A DNA stretch of 7,855 nt from Proteobacteria bacterium UBA6492 (GTDB lineage: Bacteria > Pseudomonadota > Gammaproteobacteria > UBA6429 > Thiohalophilaceae). Position 1 is the first letter of the stretch; each line of letters starts with the position of its first letter. This document shows positions 1-6,895 of this stretch, in pieces. The notes beneath the pieces are model-generated. The model did not search any database. It was not told the DNA's origin and was given only the letters and a program-made list of their open reading frames with translations. The stretch lies in contig DJMK01000129.1 in NCBI GenBank assembly GCA_002436485.1, positions 1-7,855 of the forward strand, written 5' to 3'. The position numbers and the translations under genes are program-made.

Positions 1-2684
1 GCATGCGCCACCTGGTTCATGGAATGAACCATAGCCTGATCGACATGACCATGCATCAAACCCTGGATGAAGGAGCCATCAATTTTTAATGTGTCGACCG
101 GTAAATGTTTGAGATAGGTAAAGGAACAAAAGCCTGCACCAAAATCATCTAGTGCCACATGACAGCCCAGGTCTTTTAACTTGCTGATGAAATTGCGAGC
201 GGCCTGCATATTTGCGATGGCAGAGGCTTCTGTCAGCTCAAAGGTCAGGGATTCAGGCTTCAGCACGTTAGTCGCAAGAATGTCCTGAATCATTAGCAGC
301 AGCTCATGGTCATCAATGGCGCGTGCAGAAAGATTGATTGAAAAGCGCGTTTCAAAATTGTCACCTTGAAGCCTGGCGAGTGTTTCCATGGCGTGTCGGA
401 CTGCCCAGCGATCGATGTTATGTATCAGGCCAAGGCGTTCTGCAGCTGGAATGAACCCACCGGGTTTAATTGAATCGCCATCATCGGTTGGCAGGCGTAG
501 CAGTACTTCGTAACCGTGTATCTGATTGGTATCAAGTTGTACGATAGGCTGGTAAAAAAGTTTAAAGCTGTTGTTATCAATCGCATCACTGACGCGACTT
601 GCCCAGCCGATGTCCTGTGTCATGATGGATTTTTCATGATCCAGATCGGTATATTCATGCACGCAGTTACGGCCTTGCGCTTTGGAAATATTACATGCCA
701 GGTCGGCTCGGGATAATGCTTCATCCGCAGAACTGATATCAGCATCAATCATACTCAGACCGATACTGCAGGTTACGTTGAAAGTCTGGCCGCTATCCAT
801 GAAGCGGTAATGCTCAAACATGTTCCTGATGTTCTCGGCTACTGGTAGTGCATGAGAATGATCAATGTTATAGAGCAAAATAGTGAATTCATCGCCACCG
901 AAACGCGCAAGCAGATCACCTTCGCGTATATTTTTACGAAGTAGCTCGGTACATTCCTTTAACAGGCGATCGCCGGCGGCATGCCCTACGGTATCGTTGA
1001 CATACTTGAACTGGTCCAGGTCGAGGTATAACAGCGCACATTCTGCACCGCTACGCGCAATACGCGAGATAACCCGCTCCAGTTCACTCTGGAAATAACT
1101 GCGGTTATACAGGCCGGTGAGCGTATCATGCTGGGCCTGGTAGGTGAGTTCCTGTTCAAAGTGTTTTTGTTCAGTGATGTCACGTGCGGTACCACATATA
1201 TAGGAGACTTCCCCTTTATCATCAAAAACCGGCCTGGCATTCAGGCTGATGTAAATGCGCTCGCCGTTTTTATCCAGGTGTACAGTTTCATACTGGAATA
1301 ATTCCTTGCCTTTCATTATCTGCTCAAAGGCCGCGGCATCACGTTCACTGGATTCGGGTGCCTGAAAATCCGAAAAATGACGATTTAGCATTTCTTCCTG
1401 GCGGTAACCATAAATTTGACTGACTGCATTGTTCAGATAGATCCATTCTCCTTTGGTGTCGATACTCCATACAAGGTCATGTGCAGTCTCTACCAGGTTG
1501 CGATAGCGTGATTCTGCTTCGAGCAACTTTTGTTGTGCTGCTTTACGCTCTGAAATATCTGCAACCAACAAGGTATGGAATTTTTGTTTGTCGCGGGTCA
1601 TTTGGCTGATACGTACCTGTACCGGTATGGAACTACCATTACTGTGCCGGCCAAACACTTCCTGCTCGCTTGTTATTTTCATGTTGTTATTAGCTAAGGA
1701 AAGATCCGGCAATAACCAGCGCAAAGGCTTGCCACGAATTTCCTGGCACTGATAACCAAACAGTTTTTCCGCGGCAGGATTGAAAACATCAATGTTTAGA
1801 TTTTCGTCCAGCACAATGATGCCTTCAGCGGCGTGATCAACGATGGCAGACACATGTGATTCCTGTTCAGCCAGCCGCTCAAACTGGTTACCCAGCATTC
1901 GGGTCAGATAGCCAATTTCATCCGAGGAATATGGACGTAGCCGGTTGGCAAGGTGTCGATAGCTGGAAGCACCGCCCTTGTTGATGGCTCGTCTGACAGG
2001 GTGTAGTGACTGGTGCAGACTATGGATTGCGACGGCGGTAATTACAAAAGCGACCAGGCTAATGGCAGACCAGGCCAGGATAATTTCACCTTCCATGTGA
2101 CCTGTGCGTTGCCAGTAGTAATATAGTAACAGCGCAGTTGTCAGCACCGGCAGATAAGCACCGATTAACAACATTTTTGTTTTAATGCTGACCTGTACGG
2201 ACGAAAGACCAACGAAGCTGTGTAAACGACCAAGCGTAGTAAGTGAAAACAGGTACCCAGGCATACCAACCAGTACGGCAACTACCAGTTGTAGCAACAT
2301 GCTCTGTAACAGGCTGACGCTGGTGGCACTGCTTAGATACTGGATTGTTGGCAGAATAATAACTGCCAGAAGGAAAAAGCCCCAGTAGCGGTTCGAAAAA
2401 CTATGCAGATGCCGGCAAAGCGACTCCGGTAAATGACGGCTGCTTGCATGCGCGTCATGCCACGCGATAACTGGTTTTGTGAAATTGGTAAAGTGCACTG
2501 CGCACCAAGCAAGCAGCGAACTATAAGCGGCAATCAAATAAATACCGGACGTGGAAAATAACAGGCGTGGTTCGAACATGCCAAATATACTGGCAGTGGT
2601 ATATGCGAATAGCGGGCTCAGGGCCAGGCTGGTTGTAGTAACCAGCAAAAGACGTTTCTGAATCCGCGATAATGCCTGACTCAA
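1..2684 (-). CDS. Membrane-bound HAMP-PAS-PAS-GGDEF-EAL cyclic-di-GMP signalling protein, C-terminus cut by window edge
   Basis: Makes and/or degrades the second messenger cyclic-di-GMP at the inner membrane. The frame is open for 894 codons to the left edge. I see about six membrane helices (near 12-33, 42-63, 101-117, 122-147, 171-190, 201-221), a HAMP-like stretch ending in DEIGYL (about 222-270), PAS 1 (about 277-390), PAS 2 (about 392-505), GGDEF (about 515-680) and EAL (about 695 onward). GGDEF at 596-600 is intact, with an RxxD inhibition site (REGD, 587-590). The EAL signature reads EVL (726-728) but keeps the glutamate. Other EAL metal or catalytic positions are present: N784, E816, D846-D847 and K867. 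The last EAL motifs lie outside the window. The chosen start is TTG at 2684, preceded by AGGA, because a stop codon lies six codons upstream in frame. The next in-frame ATG (2579) would cut the first helix. Divergent from the TRAP binding-protein gene. Both enzymatic activities look possible. The N-terminal membrane module is not one I recognise. Confidence 0.93.
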   Translation of the reverse strand, partial: MSQALSRIQKRLLLVTTTSLALSPLFAYTTASIFGMFEPRLLFSTSGIYLIAAYSSLLAWCAVHFTNFTKPVIAWHDAHASSRHLPESLCRHLHSFSNRYWGFFLLAVIILPTIQYLSSATSVSLLQSMLLQLVVAVLVGMPGYLFSLTTLGRLHSFVGLSSVQVSIKTKMLLIGAYLPVLTTALLLYYYWQRTGHMEGEIILAWSAISLVAFVITAVAIHSLHQSLHPVRRAINKGGASSYRHLANRLRPYSSDEIGYLTRMLGNQFERLAEQESHVSAIVDHAAEGIIVLDENLNIDVFNPAAEKLFGYQCQEIRGKPLRWLLPDLSLANNNMKITSEQEVFGRHSNGSSIPVQVRISQMTRDKQKFHTLLVADISERKAAQQKLLEAESRYRNLVETAHDLVWSIDTKGEWIYLNNAVSQIYGYRQEEMLNRHFSDFQAPESSERDAAAFEQIMKGKELFQYETVHLDKNGERIYISLNARPVFDDKGEVSYICGTARDITEQKHFEQELTYQAQHDTLTGLYNRSYFQSELERVISRIARSGAECALLYLDLDQFKYVNDTVGHAAGDRLLKECTELLRKNIREGDLLARFGGDEFTILLYNIDHSHALPVAENIRNMFEHYRFMDSGQTFNVTCSIGLSMIDADISSADEALSRADLACNISKAQGRNCVHEYTDLDHEKSIMTQDIGWASRVSDAIDNNSFKLFYQPIVQLDTNQIHGYEVLLRLPTDDGDSIKPGGFIPAAERLGLIHNIDRWAVRHAMETLARLQGDNFETRFSINLSARAIDDHELLLMIQDILATNVLKPESLTFELTEASAIANMQAARNFISKLKDLGCHVALDDFGAGFCSFTYLKHLPVDTLKIDGSFIQGLMHGHVDQAMVHSMNQVAH

Positions 2685-2740
2685 ATTAGGTTCCTGTTTG
2701 TTTTATTTGTTAAGTAGGGATTGCCTGGATGAAACGTGTC

Positions 2741-2756
2741 GCAGATAAAAATCTGC
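2741..2756. repeat. Inverted repeat, 6-bp arms with AAAA spacer
   Basis: GCAGAT and ATCTGC form a perfect 6-bp inverted repeat around AAAA. It lies 57 bp upstream of the TTG start of the GGDEF-EAL gene, so it could be an operator or a small hairpin in that gene's leader. No U-tract follows on either strand, so it is not a terminator. Such a short repeat can arise by chance. Confidence 0.4.
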
Positions 2757-2777
2757 TACTTGTCCCCCAGATGATAA

Positions 2778-2802
2778 TGGCAGAATGTATTCAGTCCTGC
2801 CA
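2778..2802. repeat. Inverted repeat TGGCAG-N13-CTGCCA
   Basis: Two perfect 6-bp arms are separated by 13 bases, giving a centre-to-centre distance of about 19 bp, close to two helical turns. That spacing would suit a dimeric regulator reading one DNA face. It lies in the divergent promoter region between the GGDEF-EAL gene and the TRAP binding-protein gene. No known regulator consensus is recognised, and chance cannot be excluded. Confidence 0.35.
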
Positions 2803-2952
2803 CTTCGGAATGTAGAATATGAAAGTATTTTTAACCGAACTTATCAGTCTTAATTAATGTATAGTCTGATCGTAATACGACAAGTAGTTGATGCTTCAGG
2901 CTATTTAATATTTTGTCTACGAGCATAAAATAAACGTGGAAAAGTTTTCACC

Positions 2953-2997
2953 ATGACGAACTGTACAAAATCCCGGACAGGAGGAAAAACAAAATGA
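2953..2997 (+). CDS. Possible 14-codon leader ORF overlapping the TRAP binding-protein start
   Basis: An ATG opens a 14-residue frame (MTNCTKSRTGGKTK) whose TGA stop overlaps the ATG of the next gene as ATGA. The strong Shine-Dalgarno of the downstream gene lies inside this frame, so ribosomes translating it would pass over that site. Its own ribosome-binding site is weak (GGAAAAG, about 8-12 bases upstream). The peptide is not a recognised leader and has no run of a single amino acid typical of attenuators. It could easily be fortuitous. Confidence 0.2.
   Translation: MTNCTKSRTGGKTK
2979..2984 (+). promoter_or_regulatory. Consensus Shine-Dalgarno AGGAGG
   Basis: AGGAGG is placed 9 bases before the ATG at 2994. 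It fixes the start of the TRAP binding-protein gene and predicts strong translation. Confidence 0.85.
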
Positions 2998-4076
2998 GGC
3001 GTCGTGAATTTTTGACCAAAGTTGGTGCAGGCAGTTTGATCACCGGTAGTGCGTTGAGTGTCTCGCGCATTGCCAATGCGAAACCGCAGTACAAATGGAA
3101 GATGGTTACCACCTGGCCAAAGAACTTCCCGGGACTTGGAACAGGTGCAAACACCGTTGCGCGCCTTATCACTGAAATGAGTGGTGGACGTATCCAGGTA
3201 AAAGTGTATGGCGCAAAGGAACTGGTCGGTGCATTTGAAGTGTTTGATGCCGTATCACGCGGTAATGCCGAGATGGGGCATGGTGCTGCCTATTATTGGA
3301 AGGGCAAGTCATCAGCTGCACAGTTTTTTGCCGCTGTACCGTTTGGTTTAAATGCCCAGGAAATGAACGGTTGGCTATACCATGGTGGTGGTTTGCAGTT
3401 GTGGAAAGAAATCTATGCTGAATTCAACCTGGTGCCCGCGGCAGCCGGTAATACCGGTGTGCAAATGGGTGGCTGGTTTAACCGTGAAATCAAGTCTATT
3501 AATGATTTGAAAGGTCTCAAGATGCGCATACCGGGACTGGGCGGTGAAGTGTTAAAGCGTGCCGGTGGTACACCAGTCAGTTTGCCAGGTGGTGAAATCC
3601 AGACATCATTGCAGTCCGGTGCTATCGATGCGACGGAATGGGTTGGTCCTTATAACGACCTGGCATTTGGCTTGTACAAGGTTGCCAAGTTCTATTATTA
3701 CCCGGGCTGGCATGAGCCGGGCACCACGCTGGAGGCAATGATCAACAAGAAAGCGTTTGATGCTTTGCCAAAGGATTTGCAACAGATCGTGACCAGTGCC
3801 TGCAAGGTAGCGAACCAGGATATGCTGGCCGAATACACCGCTCGTAATAATGCAGCCCTGCATACACTGGTCAACAAACACAAGGTCAAACTGAAAAAGT
3901 TTCCTGATGATGTGTTGCATAAGCTCCGCACCTTGTCAGATGAAGTGGTTGCCGAGGTAGCCAGCAATGACAAGAACAGCAAGAAGGTGTTTGAATCCTT
4001 CAGGAAATTCCGCGACCAGGCGCGTGCCTGGCACGACATTTCAGAACTGGCCTATTACAATGCCAGGGCGAAATAA
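2994..4076 (+). CDS. TRAP transporter substrate-binding protein, TakP/FcbT1-like (COG4663 type), Tat-exported
   Basis: Periplasmic receptor of a sodium-driven TRAP uptake system, 360 residues, the usual family length. The N-terminus carries a twin-arginine signal (RRREFLTKV, then a hydrophobic stretch) with a likely cleavage after ANA (27-29). The mature part starts near KPQYKWKMVTTWP, typical of the 'mannitol/chloroaromatic' TRAP branch. R178 in the MRIPG motif is the conserved arginine that grips the substrate carboxylate in DctP-type proteins. E215-W216 and E241 match, in spacing and almost in number, the residues I recall as sodium ligands in the 2-oxo-acid binder TakP. This suggests a 2-oxo or hydroxy acid substrate bound with Na+, but the substrate is inference. 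The permease subunits are encoded in the convergent operon downstream rather than with this gene. Tat export suggests folding before export, as seen in other members. Family assignment is firm; ligand is not. Confidence 0.93.
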   Translation: MRRREFLTKVGAGSLITGSALSVSRIANAKPQYKWKMVTTWPKNFPGLGTGANTVARLITEMSGGRIQVKVYGAKELVGAFEVFDAVSRGNAEMGHGAAYYWKGKSSAAQFFAAVPFGLNAQEMNGWLYHGGGLQLWKEIYAEFNLVPAAAGNTGVQMGGWFNREIKSINDLKGLKMRIPGLGGEVLKRAGGTPVSLPGGEIQTSLQSGAIDATEWVGPYNDLAFGLYKVAKFYYYPGWHEPGTTLEAMINKKAFDALPKDLQQIVTSACKVANQDMLAEYTARNNAALHTLVNKHKVKLKKFPDDVLHKLRTLSDEVVAEVASNDKNSKKVFESFRKFRDQARAWHDISELAYYNARAK

Positions 4077-4080
4077 AAAA

Positions 4081-4102
4081 ACGGGCCTTACGGCCCGTTT
4101 TT
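4081..4102. terminator. Bidirectional intrinsic terminator between convergent genes
   Basis: A perfect 7-bp GC-rich stem, ACGGGCC and GGCCCGT, has a TTAC loop and is flanked by an A-run on the left (4075-4080) and T4 on the right. It therefore reads as hairpin plus U-tract on both strands. It lies 4 bases after the TRAP binding-protein stop and 5 bases from the msrB stop, so it probably ends both convergent units. Confidence 0.9.
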
Positions 4103-4107
4103 GTTGA

Positions 4108-4503
4108 CTAGTCTTTTTTCAGATCCAGCGATGCCGAGTTGATACAGTAGCGTAAGCCGGTTGGCTGTGGCCCATCCGGGAATACATGCCCCAGGTGTGC
4201 ATTGCATTTGCGACAGTGCACTTCGATACGGTGCATACCATGGCTCTGATCATGTTCTTCCTCTACCGCTTCTTCATTGAGTGGTTCAAAGAAGCTGGGC
4301 CAGCCGGTACCTGAATCAAACTTGCTGTCGGAGTCAAACAGGGGTTCACCACAACACTTGCACAGGTACTGTCCTTTTTCTTTACTGTCATAATACTTGC
4401 CAGTAAAGGCACGTTCGGTGCCTTTTTGGCGAGTAATGTAGAATTCATCGTCCGTTAAAGCTGCTTTCCATTCGTCTTCAGATTTTACGATTTTGTCACT
4501 CAT
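4108..4503 (-). CDS. msrB: Peptide-methionine (R)-S-oxide reductase MsrB
   Basis: Reduces the R form of methionine sulfoxide in proteins (and weakly the free amino acid) back to methionine. It is 131 residues, a stand-alone single-domain MsrB with no signal peptide, so cytoplasmic. Zinc is held by two CxxC pairs, C48/C51 and C97/C100. The substrate pocket motifs GTGWPSF (65-71) and HLGHVF (103-108) are present, and the catalytic cysteine is C120 in RYCINS. The position in GxGWPSF that is the resolving cysteine in many MsrBs is threonine here (T66). The enzyme may be of the 1-Cys type or use another cysteine such as the extra C50. The start ATG overlaps the stop of the upstream gene as ATGA, with AAGGG upstream in that gene. 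It is the last gene of the TRAP permease operon and ends at the shared terminator. Confidence 0.97.
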   Translation of the reverse strand: MSDKIVKSEDEWKAALTDDEFYITRQKGTERAFTGKYYDSKEKGQYLCKCCGEPLFDSDSKFDSGTGWPSFFEPLNEEAVEEEHDQSHGMHRIEVHCRKCNAHLGHVFPDGPQPTGLRYCINSASLDLKKD

Positions 4504-4886
4504 TCCAGTTTACCCTTCATCAGTCGACCGTCCGGATAAAACGTCACATGGGCAATTTTCTCGCGACGGCTTTTGGAGATACTCTGACCATTCAGCGAAA
4601 CCAGTGCTCGCCTTATGGTAATCGTGTTCTCGCCCCAGTTGATTTTGCCATAACCGCTAAGGTGGATATTTGCTGTATTGGTTTTATTGACCTTGAATCT
4701 GGCCGAAAATTTCAGGCTTTTTATATCTTTTTCTCCCACCAGCATGATGGCCCACTCCTCGTTAACATGCAGGACAACGTGATGCGGAATACGGCTCATA
4801 GTCCAGAGCGTGAACGAAAAGGCGGCCAGCATAAAAAGGACGACGAATAATTTTGACTGGGTTTGTCGTGCCGAGCCGCGTTGCAT
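4500..4886 (-). CDS. Small membrane-anchored protein of unknown function
   Basis: I do not recognise this 128-residue protein. It has a positively charged N-terminus (several Arg/Lys before residue 12), one hydrophobic helix (about 13-29), and a hydrophilic, probably beta-rich remainder (about 36-128) predicted to face the periplasm. The remainder alternates hydrophobic and charged residues and ends in a lysine-rich tail (RLMKGKLE). There is no lipobox or cysteine. The frame is supported by its context: AGGA lies 8 bases before the ATG, the permease stop is only 3 bases upstream, and the TGA overlaps the msrB start by 4 bases. It is therefore almost certainly translated with msrB. The overlapping plus-strand frame in this interval lacks comparable support. 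It could be a signal-anchored accessory to the transporter or an envelope protein unrelated to it. Confidence 0.82.
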   Translation of the reverse strand: MQRGSARQTQSKLFVVLFMLAAFSFTLWTMSRIPHHVVLHVNEEWAIMLVGEKDIKSLKFSARFKVNKTNTANIHLSGYGKINWGENTITIRRALVSLNGQSISKSRREKIAHVTFYPDGRLMKGKLE

Positions 4887-4889
4887 CTT

Positions 4890-6272
4890 CTAGATCCTGG
4901 AAGGTAACCAGGTAGCGAGTTCAGGCCAGAGCGCAAGCAGGCCCAGCGCAATAATCTGTAGCAGGATAAATGGTGCGACACCTTTGTAAAGGTGCGCCGT
5001 GGTAATTGAGGCTGGTGCAACGCCACGCAAGTAAAACAGGGAAAACCCAAAAGGAGGTGTTAAAAATGAGGTTTGCAGGTTGATTGCAATCATTACACCC
5101 AACCAGATCGGGTCAACATCCAGCATGAAAAGTACCGGTGCCACGATGGGTACAACGATCAGGGTTATCTCGATAAAGTCCAGCACGAAGCCAAGCAGGA
5201 ACATCACCAGCATCACCACGAAGATCGCACCTACCTTGCCGCCGGGTAAATCTGACAACAACGCTGACACCATCTCGTCACCACCATAGCCACGAAAAGT
5301 GGCGGAAAACAAAAGCGCGCCGATGAAAATCAAAAACACCATGCTGCTGATGCGCACGGTGCTTTGCATGACCTCGCGCAGGATTTGCAGGTTAAACTGG
5401 CCATTCACGCGGGCAAGCAGGATAGAGCCAATGGCGCCGACCGAGGCCGCTTCGGTGGGTGTGGCAGCACCTACCAGGATGGAACCCAGTACTGCGATGA
5501 TCAGTACCAGCGGTGGTAGCAGTGCACGCGTCACTCGAATAAATAATTGCTTGCTATTTAAGTTCCGTTCACCCTTTGGTATGGCGGGCATGGCGGCTGG
5601 TTTCAAAATCGCGATCATGATGAGGTAGAGCAAGTACATGGCGACGAGTAATAAACCGGGAATCAAGGCACCGGCAAACAGGTCGGTAATGGAGACGACG
5701 TCGGGTGAGTAGTTACCCATGGCTAGCTGTGCATTCTGGTATTCATTAGAAAGTTGATCGCCCAGCAGGATCAGAATGATGGACGGTGGAATGATCTGTC
5801 CCAGTGTGCCCGAGGCGCAGATGGTGCCGGTAGCAATGCGTGGGTCATAATTCCGTTTCAGCATGGTCGGTAGTGACAACAGACCCATGGTGACCACTGT
5901 TGCACCGACGATGCCAGTGCTGGCCGCCAGTAACATGCCAACCAGGGTCACCGAGATACCCAGCCCACCGCGCAGGGGGCCAAACAGCATACCCATGGTA
6001 TCCAGCAATTTTTCCGCAACCCGCGAGCGCTCCAGCATGACACCCATGAACACGAACAGGGGCACCGCGATCAGTGTTTTGTTGATCATCAGGCGGTAAA
6101 GACCATTGTGTCGAGTGGCCATGAAGTCCGGATCAAAAATATCCGGTAAGAACTGCATGCCGATTGCAGTGAAAATAAGCGCGGTACCGGCGTAGGCAAA
6201 GGCCACTGGAAAACCACTCAGCAAGACAACGAACACGGCTATCACCAGCAGGATGACCATCAACTCAGCCAT
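4890..6272 (-). CDS. TRAP transporter large permease subunit (DctM type)
   Basis: Main ion-coupled membrane subunit of the TRAP importer, using the sodium gradient to carry the ligand delivered by the binding protein. It is 460 residues with about a dozen hydrophobic helices across its length. Family motifs are clear: PLFVFMGVMLERS (71-83), SGTLGQIIPPSI (154-165), GAATPTEAA (268-276) and TPPFGF (405-410). The start ATG lies within the 3' end of the small-subunit gene, sharing ATGGCTGA (8-base overlap), with AGGGG a few bases upstream. The unknown small membrane gene begins 3 bases after its stop. The sequence style fits the 'mannitol/chloroaromatic' TRAP branch, the same branch as the binding protein at 2994-4076, supporting one transporter. 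No frameshift or missing motif was seen. Confidence 0.96.
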   Translation of the reverse strand: MAELMVILLVIAVFVVLLSGFPVAFAYAGTALIFTAIGMQFLPDIFDPDFMATRHNGLYRLMINKTLIAVPLFVFMGVMLERSRVAEKLLDTMGMLFGPLRGGLGISVTLVGMLLAASTGIVGATVVTMGLLSLPTMLKRNYDPRIATGTICASGTLGQIIPPSIILILLGDQLSNEYQNAQLAMGNYSPDVVSITDLFAGALIPGLLLVAMYLLYLIMIAILKPAAMPAIPKGERNLNSKQLFIRVTRALLPPLVLIIAVLGSILVGAATPTEAASVGAIGSILLARVNGQFNLQILREVMQSTVRISSMVFLIFIGALLFSATFRGYGGDEMVSALLSDLPGGKVGAIFVVMLVMFLLGFVLDFIEITLIVVPIVAPVLFMLDVDPIWLGVMIAINLQTSFLTPPFGFSLFYLRGVAPASITTAHLYKGVAPFILLQIIALGLLALWPELATWLPSRI

Positions 6273-6828
6273 GGTTGTGCCCCTGCTGCGCGTATTCCTG
6301 CGGGCATTCGCCCATACCCTGTATGAACAGACTGTTACGCAGAATAATATTGATGGCCTGCAGCAACAGTAAGAACGGCATCAGTAGCATGGCAGTTTTG
6401 AGGAAGAACACCAGGTCCAAACCGCCGGTTTCCTCTGATCCTTCCAGCCGAAGCCAGGATTCAATCACGTTGTCCCAGCTATTGATGAACACAAAACCAC
6501 AAACCGGTATTACCAGTACTAGGCAGCCAATCAGATCAACCCAGGCTTTTTTCCGCGCGGTGAATTTCGAGTAAAGAATATCAACGCGTACATGCGCGTT
6601 GTGCTTGAAGGTGTAGGCGATGCCAAGCATAAACACGAATGCATGCATGTAACTGATGGATTCCTGCAGCCAGATCCAGCCCAGGTCAAAAACATAGCGA
6701 AACACCACCACCACGAAAGTGATGATGACCATGGCGAGGGTGAGCCAGGCCACGCTACGACCAGTCCACTCTGTCAGGCGGCTAATGCGATCGGCGATGG
6801 TTTGCAGGCGGTGCTGGTTGCTGGTCAT
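6265..6828 (-). CDS. TRAP transporter small permease subunit (DctQ type)
   Basis: Four-helix membrane subunit that pairs with the large permease in TRAP importers. It is 187 residues with hydrophobic segments near 28-46, 60-76, 97-117 and 143-163. Family features include FRY (43-45), the W-x-x-QE pattern followed by SYMHAF (53-65), and HVRVDI (79-84). It is the first gene of the operon, overlapping the large-subunit gene by 8 bases. The ATG at 6828 has no visible Shine-Dalgarno: the preceding bases are AT-rich (TATTATAG). Initiation may thus be weak or the true start slightly downstream, though no in-frame ATG occurs before residue 33, inside the first helix. The upstream gap holds a DnaA box about 38 bp before the start. 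Confidence 0.92.
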   Translation of the reverse strand: MTSNQHRLQTIADRISRLTEWTGRSVAWLTLAMVIITFVVVVFRYVFDLGWIWLQESISYMHAFVFMLGIAYTFKHNAHVRVDILYSKFTARKKAWVDLIGCLVLVIPVCGFVFINSWDNVIESWLRLEGSEETGGLDLVFFLKTAMLLMPFLLLLQAINIILRNSLFIQGMGECPQEYAQQGHNHG

Positions 6829-6865
6829 CTATAATACGGATTAATAATATGGTTAATGGACAGAG

Positions 6866-6874
6866 TTATACACA
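6866..6874 (+). promoter_or_regulatory. DnaA box TTATACACA
   Basis: A full match to the consensus TTWTNCACA, identical to the R2-type box of Escherichia coli oriC. The preceding bases GACAGAG also resemble, from memory, the sequence leading into the E. coli R4 box. It lies 38 bp from the start codon of the DctQ-type gene, so it could affect that promoter. Confidence 0.6.
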
Positions 6875-6882
6875 ATGATAAA

Positions 6883-6895
6883 AATCAATGGCTTA
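6883..6895 (+). promoter_or_regulatory. IHF consensus site
   Basis: AATCAATGGCTTA matches the IHF core WATCAANNNNTTR at every defined position. It begins 8 bp after the first DnaA box. In E. coli oriC an IHF bend site likewise lies beside a strong DnaA box. A single 13-base degenerate match can occur by chance in AT-rich DNA. Confidence 0.4.

Larger units (their letters stand above)
2685..2993. other. Divergent intergenic region
   Basis: This 309-base stretch separates the minus-strand GGDEF-EAL gene from the plus-strand TRAP binding-protein gene, so it should hold both promoters. It contains two short inverted repeats (2741-2756 and 2778-2802), a possible 14-codon upstream ORF (2953-2997) and a consensus Shine-Dalgarno (2979-2984). 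A -10-like TATAGT sits at 2860-2865 on the plus strand, but no acceptable -35 lies at the usual distance, so I do not call a promoter. No RNA gene or known riboswitch was recognised. Confidence 0.7.

Noticed and set aside
883..1240. Short frames on both strands inside the GGDEF region
   Set aside because: They lie in other frames over the GGDEF and PAS 2 coding sequence, whose translation is unmistakable.
2685..2830. Cyclic-di-GMP riboswitch in the leader of the GGDEF-EAL gene
   Set aside because: The leader lacks the conserved GEMM core sequences; only short inverted repeats are present.
2860..2865. TATAGT as a -10 box for the TRAP binding-protein gene
   Set aside because: The nearest TTGACA-like hexamer (TTAACC at 2831) is 23 bp away, too far for a normal promoter, so it is only noted.
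3606..4039. Two minus-strand frames inside the TRAP binding-protein gene
   Set aside because: They are shadows of a confidently identified protein with no family features of their own.
4548..4850. Plus-strand 100-residue frame
   Set aside because: It is antisense to the 128-residue minus-strand gene, which has a ribosome-binding site, tight operon spacing and a sensible membrane anchor.
6829..6836. TATTAT just upstream of the DctQ-type ATG as a -10 box
   Set aside because: It ends two bases before the ATG, so the transcript would start inside the coding region; no matching -35 was found.
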